This document shows, in pieces, positions 1-7,971 of a DNA stretch of 13,712 nucleotides (positions are counted from its first letter, which is position 1; the number at the start of each line of letters is the position of its first letter). The translations under genes were made by a program, and so were the position numbers. Source of the stretch: Hamiltosporidium magnivora (lineage: Eukaryota; Microsporidia; Dubosqiidae); assembly GCA_004325065.1 (NCBI GenBank), contig PITI01000359.1, forward strand, positions 1 to 13,712. The letters are read 5' to 3'. A model generated the notes under the pieces. The model was not told the DNA's origin and searched no databases. It saw only the letters and a program-made list of their open reading frames with translations.

Positions 1-17
1 AGATGTTTGATAATGTT

Positions 18-383
18 TTACCCATCCTTAGTTTCCTTATTAGCAAAAATAGTATTCAAATTTTTTAAATTATATATAGATTTATTCAATAAATTTTCGG
101 GATAAAATGTTTTTATCCCACTTTTATGCATTTTCTTCTGCCTTTTATACCAACTTTTTTCTTCTTCTGAATTCGACTCTTCATCCATGTTTATTGTTGG
201 TTCATCTAGTGTGATTCCTCCAACTAAAATAAGGGGGCAATATTTGTTGTTATAAAATGTTTAACACCATCTTCCTTGTTATCGTTTGTTTTAAAGGGGG
301 TTTGCCCCCTCGTGCATCTCTTTATTTGGTCCGGACTCAAGTCCTCTTCGTTGGTCAAAGAAAATTGTTTTTGACTGTCTTAT
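18..383 (-). pseudogene. Degenerate gene remnant, multicopy family, copy 1
   Basis: No product is recognised. Read on the minus strand, two overlapping frames look protein-coding. The first (about 383 down to 230) contains NEEDLSPDQ and KEDGVKHF and ends at an in-frame stop. The second is open from about 250 down to the stop at 18-20; it contains DEPTINMDEESNSEEE, an acidic patch, then YKRQKKMHK and TFYPENLLNK. The same two blocks in the same order recur at 13395-13712, where EEDLSQHQ, EEPTINIDKES and KKMHK can be read. The shared residues show that this was once coding. Frame changes and stops in both copies show that both are broken. Relative to the other copy this one carries about 14 extra bases near 200-213, which accounts for part of the frame conflict. 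It could also be a piece of a transposon-encoded protein. Confidence is good for homology of the two copies and low for identity. Confidence 0.6.
295..310. repeat. GC-rich perfect hairpin inside remnant copy 1
   Basis: AGGGGG, a TTTG loop, then CCCCCT form a perfect 6-bp stem, very unusual in such AT-rich DNA. A second AGGGGGCAA lies at 232-240. The other copy of the remnant has AGGGATG-type sequence at both corresponding positions, so the G/C runs are specific to this copy. No function is assigned. Confidence 0.6.
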
Positions 384-1660
384 TAAGTATTATGGATTGA
401 ATGTATACCTCTACATTCATGGATATTTGCAATATTTTTAAGAGTGATTTATGATATTTTGCCACAATACCGACCTAGCTCATCACATAAGAGATTATCT
501 CGACACTAAATTTATCAATAAGGCCTAACTTATTTGCTAGTAGGCCATACTTTTTAAGTTTTTCAGTTTCAACTATTTGAAGTGAATCTTAGTAAATAAT
601 TCATATCTTAATGAGTGTGATCCTATTTTTACTCTTATCAAAAATAAATATTTCGGTCTAATATTCCAAATTTTGACATCGGTTTATATTTTAGTGTTTA
701 CTATTATCTCCGCATGCTCGTTTTAAAAGATTCACAACAAATAAAGTTATTTTTTTTAGAATCAAAAATTTGCAGCCTTATTATTGAACATAAATTTAAG
801 AATGCTACCTTTAAAATGTTTTATTTTTGCTTTTTTTCCGGAATTAATAATATAAATAATTTTGAATTCCGAAGTATAATATTGCCATTGTTCTAATGAT
901 ATATCCTTACCTCATAGAGATATATAAATATAGCTCTGACAGTATTATAGTGAAATAAACTTTTTTTATATATTATAGATTTTGTTTGTATGAGCAACAA
1001 ATTTCCAATTGAATATTTTATCCTGTTACCAAAGCCAAATGTAAAAATATTTTATGCATCCAAGATATTTTACAAGTTGTGAAATAGAAGGAATATTGCA
1101 AATATATGAATTATAAAATATGGCACATGAAAAATTGAAATTAAATGATTAAGTTTTGAGTTGTTTTTGCTTTTTTGAAAAAATAAATCCCAAATTTGTT
1201 TAGATTATTAATGCTTACCTTTAAATAAATTATATTGTTATAATTCAAGCTATTGAATTCGGTATAGAATATTTTTTTTTATTTTTGTAGCATTGAATAT
1301 GCTTAAAATGAGGAATTTCTGATGTTTATTTTATATTTTATTTTAAAATCAACTGGAATTTTTTTTTAATATATACTATGTTCTCTAGCATGAGTTTTCT
1401 ATAAATATAACAAATATCCAATAAATATTTTTTCTTAGGTTCATTAAAGATTGCAAAAATTTAAAATATAAAATTAAAATCTTAGATTGTGAATACATTT
1501 TAAACTTTTGAAAACCAGTTTAAAAATCATAATATTGACTAAAATTTTAAAAATCTACTTATATTTTTTAAAAAAAAAACTTTTTGCTAATAAAAAATAT
1601 ATCTCTTTGTTATTTCACAAGTATAATCAATCTTTAAATAAAACTTAAACTTTACCTAAG
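384..1660. other. AT-rich spacer without a supported gene
   Basis: The stretch is dominated by A/T runs. An open frame at 714-896 (60 codons) is rich in Phe, Ile and Asn with no recognisable motif, and is best explained by base composition. An 8-bp inverted repeat with a 6-nt loop (TGAATGTA ... TACATTCA) lies at 398-419. A diverged tandem duplication is annotated separately. No tRNA- or rRNA-like sequence was seen. Confidence 0.6.
801..1430 (+). repeat. Possible old tandem duplication, period about 400 bp
   Basis: Short matching blocks recur in the same order about 390-415 bp apart. AATGCTACCTTTAAA (from 801) resembles AATGCTTACCTTTAAA (from 1210). TTGAATTC occurs at 862-869 and 1253-1260. 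ACAAATTTCCAATTGAATATT (near 996) resembles ACAAATATCCAATAAATATT (near 1410). The intervening sequence is diverged, so this is a weak, eye-based call in biased DNA. Confidence 0.3.
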
Positions 1661-2376
1661 CATACTACATCTTTTTAAAACTGGCGCAATTTTTATATTT
1701 GTTTTCATGAAATTTACTCAGTTATATGTTTAACATAAATAACTGCCACCCAACACTCCATCGGTACCCCCTAGGATACCTACGTCCCGAAGTCTTTCAA
1801 GTACCAGATGTTTTCAAGCTAATTAATAGGTGTGGCAGTTGCCTGGTGTTTGTTAATGTTCGTTGCATGGAGTATGATCGAAGGCCGAAGCTCCCTTTGG
1901 GCTCCCCCAAGACCATGCAGCATTCCCACTTACTCTAAACATTCTGAACCTAATGAACTTATAGCCAATATATATTTCAGAGACTTTCTGTGAGTTCACA
2001 TAGACAGTGCAATGTCTTACCAACAGGTATAACCCGCTACTTAGCTCACCCGGGTTATAATGGCTGTTATTTTTATATCTCCCAGGCACCAAGTCTCTTA
2101 GCCCGAGTGAGCAAGGCTAGGTTTCCATGCTTTTACCGGTAATTACCTACATAATCAGCTGCGGGCTGCAATCCAGTTACATAAAAAACTACAAATTAAA
2201 TTTCTAGAAAAGGTTTCGCCATTTCATAGACCTCCTCACCTCATAACCATACCCAAAGAACAACCAAGGATTTAATGTATTTTTATCCCACCAAAAATCC
2301 AAACAATGATCTTCACACAAATTTCACGTAAACATTGTCAAGCAGATAGTTTTTCATGTGGTTATCCTCCCTCCAC
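1661..2376 (+). repeat. Dispersed 700-730 bp repeat, copy A
   Basis: This is one of four copies in the window. Shared landmarks in order are: CTACATCTTTTTAAAA at the left end; GGATACCTACG; TTGCATGGAGTATGATC; GACAGTGCAATGTC at 2003-2016; AGGTTTCCATGCTTT; GTTACATAAAAAACTAC near 2176-2192; and GTGGTTATCCTCCCTCCAC at the right end. Copy A is closer to copy C than to B and D. It is flanked by an identical 13-bp direct repeat, AAATAAAACTTAA, at 1636-1648 and 2378-2390, which looks like a target-site duplication. Open frames here (1726-1938 plus, 1853-2092 minus) are not kept in the other copies, so the element appears non-coding. The right end stops 24 bp from the stop codon of the ABC transporter. 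Long terminal inverted repeats and LTR-type TG...CA ends were not seen. A non-autonomous retroelement or unusual MITE is possible. Confidence 0.85.
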
Positions 2377-2400
2377 CAAATAAAACTTAATAAATTCAAT

Positions 2401-4167
2401 TTACTTTAATTTAAGTGAAATTTTTGTTAAAAAATGCAAACCGATTGCACCAATAAATATCCAGAATACAGTCAATCCCCAGAGTGTTAGTATACAAGGC
2501 CAAATTGAAGGACTTTCCATTCCATATAAAATTATTACATCATTTCCACTTTCTATACATCTTGGATCATTGTCATTACAAATAAATTCTAGTCCATCAA
2601 ATTGATTTTGCATGCTAGCTTTAAATCCATATTGTATTGGAGATATCCAAATAATCCACGATAACCACGAAGGTATCGTATTTGGATTCGAAAAACTACC
2701 ACCAAAAATAATAAAAATAATTATAATTGTAGTACCTAGAACTTGAGAAAAATTTTCGCTTGGAGAATATGTTCCTATGGTTAGTGTAAGTGCAATAGAA
2801 AATAATAATAAAGATGCCTGTATCAGCAAGTAAATAAAAAATCTACCTGCACTCGGATACAATCCTATCATCCAATATACCGCAGAAATATATGTTATAG
2901 TTAATATTATAATAAAAGGAATCAAAGCTATAAATTTTGCCAAATAAGCTGTTACTCCATCGTACATTCCAGATCTTCTTTCTCTTTGAATAATTCTTTT
3001 TTCTTTTGGAAATATATTTAATAAAGGACCAGCTGTTCCAAATACCGAGTTTATTAGAATAAAAAATATAACACCAACACGACTTTGTATTGCATCTTGT
3101 GAATAACCTAGATTGATGTATGTAAGTCCTAGAAGTAGAAGAAATATTATTTTTTGTATAATTTGTATTTTCAAGTACTTTTTATCTCGAAGTAAATCTA
3201 AAAAATTTCTTTTTAGGAGATTTATAAATGTAAATCTTGAAGATCTTTTTCCATCAATGAGTTTAATTGATTTGTTTAAGATTTGAATTTCTTGTCTTGA
3301 TTGCGCCCATTTTTCTTTTAATTTTTCTATTCTTTTATTACTTTCTTCAATTGTTTCAGGTGTTGTGGTATCTACTGATGCTATGTTTAAAAAAAAATCC
3401 GCTGGATTTGTTTTTTCAGGAATTTCAAAACCACATTGGGAATAAAAATCTATGCAATCATCTACTACGCCACTAAAAATAATATTTCCATCTGCCATTA
3501 AAATCATTTCATCAAAAATACTAAGCATTTGATATGAGGGCTGATGAATAGTAACCAGAACGGTTTTACCGTGATTTACTAATTCTCTTAATATTTTTAG
3601 TGTACGTAATGCACTAAAAGAATCTAATCCACTCAACGGTTCGTCTAAAAAAATAATCTGTGGATTTCCAACCAATTCAGATGCAATTGAAACTCTTTTT
3701 TTTTCGCCGCCTGAAACTTTATTAATATATGTATGCTTGACTTGACAAAGCCCGAGCATATTTATGATTTCATCTGTTCTGTTTTTAATAAAATCTGTTG
3801 TTTCACTTCCCCCTAATCTCATCAAAGAGGAAAAAAGTACGGTTTCTTCTACGGTTTGATTTTCATAAAAATAGAATTCTTGTTCTACATAAGCCATAAT
3901 ATGAGGCCATGTATTTGGATCTCTTTCTTCCGAATTGACATATATTTTACCAGAAATAGCTATATGTTTTTCAATTCTTCCTGCAAGTGAATTCATCAAA
4001 GATGTTTTGCCTGCACCGCTTGATCCCATCAATGCAACCATAGACTTTGGACCAACACTACCAAATTCATTGTAAATAATAGATCTTTGGTTAGTATTCA
4101 ATCCTTTATTTTTTATTTTTAAGTTCAAATTCATCCAAGAAATTTTAACATCCTCAGTTTCTAACAT
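2401..4167 (-). CDS. ABCG-type half-transporter (ATP-binding cassette, subfamily G)
   Basis: The 588-residue protein has an N-terminal nucleotide-binding domain followed by a membrane domain, the ABCG/White order. Length is near the usual 600-650 residues for a half-transporter, so it should act as a dimer. Visible motifs are Walker A GSSGAGKTS (48-56), Q-loop YVEQE (Gln96), signature VSGGE (151-155), Walker B IIFLDEP with Glu176, D-loop SGLDS (179-183) and H-loop TIHQPS (His208). The subfamily hallmark NPADFF begins at 254. About six membrane segments follow, roughly at 333-354, 362-386, 409-433, 443-465, 475-492 and 557-580. The first cytoplasmic loop has PKEKRIIQRERRSGMY, and WISPIQYGFKA is also typical. 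All catalytic residues are present, so it should be active. The substrate cannot be read from sequence; lipids, nucleotides or drugs are family possibilities. The first ATG is used because AT-rich sequence without continuing homology lies upstream. No intron is seen. No AATAAA separates the stop codon from repeat copy A, so 3' processing signals may lie inside that repeat. Confidence 0.95.
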   Translation of the reverse strand: MLETEDVKISWMNLNLKIKNKGLNTNQRSIIYNEFGSVGPKSMVALMGSSGAGKTSLMNSLAGRIEKHIAISGKIYVNSEERDPNTWPHIMAYVEQEFYFYENQTVEETVLFSSLMRLGGSETTDFIKNRTDEIINMLGLCQVKHTYINKVSGGEKKRVSIASELVGNPQIIFLDEPLSGLDSFSALRTLKILRELVNHGKTVLVTIHQPSYQMLSIFDEMILMADGNIIFSGVVDDCIDFYSQCGFEIPEKTNPADFFLNIASVDTTTPETIEESNKRIEKLKEKWAQSRQEIQILNKSIKLIDGKRSSRFTFINLLKRNFLDLLRDKKYLKIQIIQKIIFLLLLGLTYINLGYSQDAIQSRVGVIFFILINSVFGTAGPLLNIFPKEKRIIQRERRSGMYDGVTAYLAKFIALIPFIIILTITYISAVYWMIGLYPSAGRFFIYLLIQASLLLFSIALTLTIGTYSPSENFSQVLGTTIIIIFIIFGGSFSNPNTIPSWLSWIIWISPIQYGFKASMQNQFDGLEFICNDNDPRCIESGNDVIILYGMESPSIWPCILTLWGLTVFWIFIGAIGLHFLTKISLKLK

Positions 4168-4171
4168 AAAG

Positions 4172-4260
4172 TTTATGCAAAGTAATTTTTTTTAAATATT
4201 TAAAAATCATTTTTAATTAATTTTTGATTAAAAAAAATTAAATTATTAATTTTGCATAAA
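4172..4260. promoter_or_regulatory. Inverted repeat upstream of the ABCG gene
   Basis: TTTATGCAAA at 4172-4181 and its exact reverse complement TTTGCATAAA at 4251-4260 flank an almost pure A/T core, 4-93 bp upstream of the ABCG start codon. The placement suggests a paired protein-binding site or promoter element. A 10-bp match can arise by chance in DNA this AT-rich. Confidence 0.25.
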
Positions 4261-5404
4261 TTTATGAATCGAAAAACTTTTTTATACATAAATATGTAGA
4301 TATATGAACAAATTAAATTCCAAAATAAAATATTTTTGGTATCTCTTCATTAAGAATGCTTGTGGTCAACAATTTTTGATTAAAAATTTTGTCAAATGCT
4401 TAATTTAATCTAGAATAGCCTTATTCAAAATTATATTTATAATAATTTATGATTTTTGTAATCAGAAATCAAGTTTATTTAGAAAGTTTTAATTTTCTTT
4501 ATATTTATACAATCAAGTTTTGGTTTAAAGTTGATTCAAAATGACTCAATCTCAGCATTTAATATAGATTTTTACGAAAGTACAATTTTAATTAAATATC
4601 AGTATTGGGCACATAAACAGGGAATGTGAATATATTTTTACCATATAATAGAAAACCTATAAATGCATAGTTGATTCATTCTTTCATTTTTTAAGTACAT
4701 GTGTTACATGCTATTTCAGAATGACCATGTCCTATATATAGAACGAAATAATGAATTATCAATTATAAGATAAATAAATCAAAGTAACAAACATTATTTT
4801 TTAATGAAATATACAAAATATGAAGATATCGTGTATTCGAGACTAAAATTTCAGTTGAAACAAAATCAGCTAAGATATTGAGCCTAATACTGCCTATAAC
4901 CACATGATTTTATTAATTGAAAAATTCTAATCATAACCAAAGTTCAATAAAAAAATGTTAAAGTTTTTATCATTAGTTTAAAGAATGTCTAAAAAGATCT
5001 TGCTCATAAAAAAATTAAGAAATGTTGTTTCAGATAGATTGTCGAATAAAAGCAAAAATTTCACCATTTAAATTTTTAGGAGTTCGTCTGTTTACTGAAT
5101 CACATAACTATAGTTTTATCCAAAAAAAATAAGATTGATATTCAACAGATATCCTAACCGATCATAAAAATCATCAGAAACGCATAAAATCATACTCGAA
5201 ACTTGATTGAACCATAAAGAAAAGAATAAAAAATCGAAAAATATTTCAGCGTTGGTGTTAAGGTTTTGAATTTTGAATTGATGAATGAAATTTTATTAAG
5301 ATTCGAATAGGAAATATAATTGAAAAAATTTTTCGTTTTTTTCACTGTACTGTCATCATTAAGAATTTTCTTAAATTAAGGCTTTTTGGTAAAAATGTCG
5401 GAAT

Positions 5405-5560
5405 ATGAATTCTCGCTTAGAATACAAACTAAATAATATAGTAGAAATGTTGAAGTTTTTTTTGTATTTGAATATTCCAGATCGTTGGTTAGAATTTAAA
5501 TATTTATATAATATTTTGCTTCTTATTAATGCTGAACCGAAACTCATCATAGACAACTAA
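5405..5560 (+). CDS. Doubtful small ORF, 51 residues
   Basis: This plus-strand frame starts at ATG and contains LNIPDRWLEFKYLYN followed by LLINAEPKLIIDN before the stop. Two Trp/Pro-containing stretches read more like protein than the surrounding A/T noise. It could be a fragment of a decayed gene or a true small ORF. No family is recognised, and the minus strand is open over the same bases, so chance is a serious alternative. Confidence 0.2.
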   Translation: MNSRLEYKLNNIVEMLKFFLYLNIPDRWLEFKYLYNILLLINAEPKLIIDN

Positions 5561-5636
5561 GCAAAATTAAATAAGAACAAATATATTACATGATAGACTT
5601 TGTTTGTCTTGTAAGTCTTTCAATTTTATATTTAAA

Positions 5637-6337
5637 AGTATCACATATTTTTAAACAGGTGGCAAGTGTTATATTCGTTTTCATGATATTGATGCAGTTC
5701 TAAGGTTAAAGTAAATTACTGTCATCTCGAAGCTCTATCAGTACCTCATAAGATACCTACATTTCTACTCCTTTCACCTAAAAGATGTTTATAATTCAAT
5801 TAATGAGCGATGCAGTTGACCGGAATTCGGTTATGTTGGTTGCATGGAGTTTGATCTTATATCAAAACCCAAGCCAGGTACCCCAATACTATGCCGAATT
5901 CCACCTTACTCTGCCTTTCCTGGAGTCAATAAACACCTAGCTAAGATATATTTCAGAGACTTACATGGATCTACCTAGACAGTGCAATGTCAACCAAAAG
6001 GATTACCTGCTACTTAGCTTTCAAGGCTTTAAATGGTTTTATTTTAAATCTCCCAGGTGTCAAATCTTCTAACCCAAGTGACCAAAGCTAGGTTTCCATG
6101 CTTTATCATGGCGATTACCTACGATTTCAGCTGTATTCTTCGATCTAGTTACATAAAAAACTACAAAATAAATTTGTAGAAAAAGTTTCGCTATTTAGTA
6201 GACCTCCTCATACAAATTAAATTCATGCCGAAACTTTAGTGGGGTTTTATTCCACAAAAAATCTAAACAATGATCTTACCACCAGTTTCAAATACTTCTT
6301 GCCAAGTAGAAAGTTTTTTGTCGTTATTCTCGTCTAC
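5637..6337 (+). repeat. Dispersed 700-730 bp repeat, copy B
   Basis: Copy B has the same order of landmarks as copy A and is very close in sequence to copy D. It begins AGTATCACAT, continues GGTGGCAAGTGTTA and TTCATGATATTGATGCAG, carries GACAGTGCAATGTC at 5978-5991 and ends GTCGTTATTCTCGTCTAC, a degenerate form of the GTGGTTATCCTC-CTCCAC terminus. On the minus strand it carries AATAAA (complement of 6246-6251). CTACAAA (6161-6167) and TTTGTAG (6173-6179) form a perfect 7-bp stem. No convincing flanking direct repeat was found. It lies about 240 bp 3' (minus-strand sense) of the SINE-like island. Confidence 0.85.
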
Positions 6338-6576
6338 ATACAATAAAATAACTAAAAAATGTACAACTTTCTTTTTTAAATTTATAGTTTGTAGGTATGA
6401 TGCAATTAATACATTTGTTTGAATTTCTTCTTAATCTTTTTTTAATATATACAAACAATAGTATAATTAAATTCATTACTAAACCCTTTTCTTTGTACAT
6501 TTTATTCATATCCCCAATGATTCAAGATGACAAGTTGTTTTGGAAAAATATTTTAAGGACTTATTCCTTCACCTAT

Positions 6577-6807
6577 CCTTGGCACTACAGCGCTGTACAA
6601 GCCTTGGCCTCCCTCAGTAAAACCGCCCACCAGTCTCTTTCAGTAGGTTCGGTTATTTTTTGGGTTTCGTAACAACTTGATTTTATAGGATGGGTTGTTA
6701 GCCTTACGCATAACCCAAGCCCGGAGGACCAGTCTCTTTTAGTCGCCTCTTAAAAAAGCAGCGAATACCCCAAGCCAATTCTATGACGGCATGATGGGTA
6801 GTTTTGG
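6577..6807 (-). mobile_element. GC-rich LINE/SINE-like retroelement fragment
   Basis: This island is visibly richer in G and C than everything around it. Read on the minus strand it contains TTTTTTAAGAGGCGACTAAA, then TGGTCCTCCGGGCTTGG, then ATGCGTAAGGCTAACAACCC, then TTGTTACGAAACC. Near the end come GGAGGCCAAGGCTTGTACAG and GCGCTGTAGTGCCA. From memory, the first set resembles 5' regions of arthropod non-LTR retrotransposons, and the last pair resembles the 3' tails of such elements and their SINEs. Having both ends within about 230 bp suggests a SINE-like or internally deleted copy. A 16-bp direct repeat with one mismatch (ACCAGTCTCTTTYAGT, 6629-6644 and 6728-6743) lies inside. GTTTTGG occurs on both sides (6537-6543 and 6801-6807), a weak target-site candidate. 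The open frame at 6397-6672 runs through the island on the other strand and is probably not a gene. Confidence 0.55.
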
Positions 6808-7971
6808 TACTTATATCTGGTTAAATTAAAGATTTATAATAAAAAGAACAAAATGTTATACAATCATTAGATTAAATACTCATCTTGACACTAGAAAAAT
6901 TTATTTCGGAAAGAAAAAAAACTATATTCATAAATAAGGTAAAGCAAATAGCGGAATGTAATAAAAATAGATGATAAACATGAATAAGAAAAAAGGAAAA
7001 AATAATTTAAAGACTATAAAAAATTTCAAAGCAAATAAATCAGAAGAGAAATAATTTGGTTATAAAAAGGATCAGAAGTTAAATTATAAAATCATCCAAG
7101 GTAGGATATAAAAATGCCACTATGAGATGCTGAATAATGAGTAAACAGACCAAGCGAAGGTGAAAACTTAATCATGAATTTACGAAATAAAGCCTCTGGT
7201 GGTAAGGTTAAGATTGTATTCCATTTTTTGATTTTTTTGTAAAATATAAAATTTAGTTCGTTTCTATGAGCTTTAGACTTGTATAGATATATAAAACAAA
7301 TATATAAGAATTTAAAGTTTATAAGAAAAGATTAAAAGAATTTTAAAATAAATTTATAAATCTTTTAAAAGATAAAGCCTCTGTGACGAATAGTTGCATG
7401 CCTAATCCGTATCAACTTATTTAAATATCGCAAATATACTTCGGTCACATGTTTAAAAATATAAGAATTTAGTTAGGGCATGTTATGGCAAGATTCAATA
7501 AATTTCTTTTTTAATATTTAAATGTGGTTCAAAGCAATTGAGTATTTGTGTATTATGTTGAAAGTTTTAAATTTTAAAGAAAAATGTTATTGATTTAGAT
7601 ATTGGCTTTTATATTTGACAAATAAATAAAAAAAACAAAATGATTAATTTCTGAAAATTCTATGTTGTAAAACCACTATTTTAAGATTTAATCTACTAAT
7701 TTAATAATATTAAAATTTCTAATTCAAAAAAAATTGAAGCTAAAAGTCAGATATTAGCTTTTTAAATCATTGCCAAGCATATATATTACATTTTTAATTC
7801 TAAAAAAAATAATTAAAGCTAACAAGCCTCTAGCAATCCTAAAATCTCCAAACTATTAAATAAAAATTAAAAGGAAATAAAAACCATAATTATGTTGAGA
7901 TTTACAAATTAAAACCATTTTTCATTGAAAATTTATAAATTCTAAACAATAAATATTTTTTTAAGAAAAAA
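6808..7971. other. AT-rich spacer upstream of the haspin-like kinase
   Basis: There is no supported gene. A Lys/Asn-rich frame from 6980 stops after 24 codons; the following codons stay open only briefly. AAAGCCTCTG occurs twice (about 7192 and 7373). The promoter of the kinase must lie here, but no distinct motif stands out from the A/T background. Confidence 0.55.

Larger units (their letters stand above)
4168..5636. other. AT-rich spacer between the ABCG gene and repeat copy B
   Basis: There is no recognisable gene. Apart from the inverted repeat at 4172-4260 and a doubtful 51-codon frame at 5405-5560, it holds A/T-rich sequence with stops in all frames. The minus-strand frame at 5371-5556 overlaps the plus-strand one and has no recognisable motif. 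Confidence 0.6.

Noticed and set aside
714..896. A 60-codon plus-strand frame in the left spacer.
   Set aside because: Its Phe/Ile/Asn/Lys-rich content matches chance translation of A/T-rich DNA, and it lies in the possibly duplicated spacer without preservation in the second unit.
1726..2092. Overlapping open frames on both strands inside repeat copy A (70 and 79 codons).
   Set aside because: They lie in a repeat whose other copies do not keep these frames, and the protein sequences have no recognisable motif.
5637..6337. Copy B considered for a target-site duplication like those of copies A, C and D.
   Set aside because: The best candidate (CAATTTTATA at 5621-5630 versus CAATAAAATA at 6341-6350) has three mismatches and a different spacing, so no duplication is claimed.
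6397..6672. A 91-codon plus-strand frame with a hydrophobic N-terminus, resembling a signal or membrane protein.
   Set aside because: The hydrophobic part comes from T-rich spacer, and the second half is the antisense of the SINE-like island. The composition switch at the boundary argues against one gene.
6980..7054. A Lys/Asn-rich 24-codon frame followed by further short open stretches, considered as a decayed gene.
   Set aside because: Stops recur every 10-25 codons, no homologous copy lies in the window, and composition explains the Lys/Asn content.
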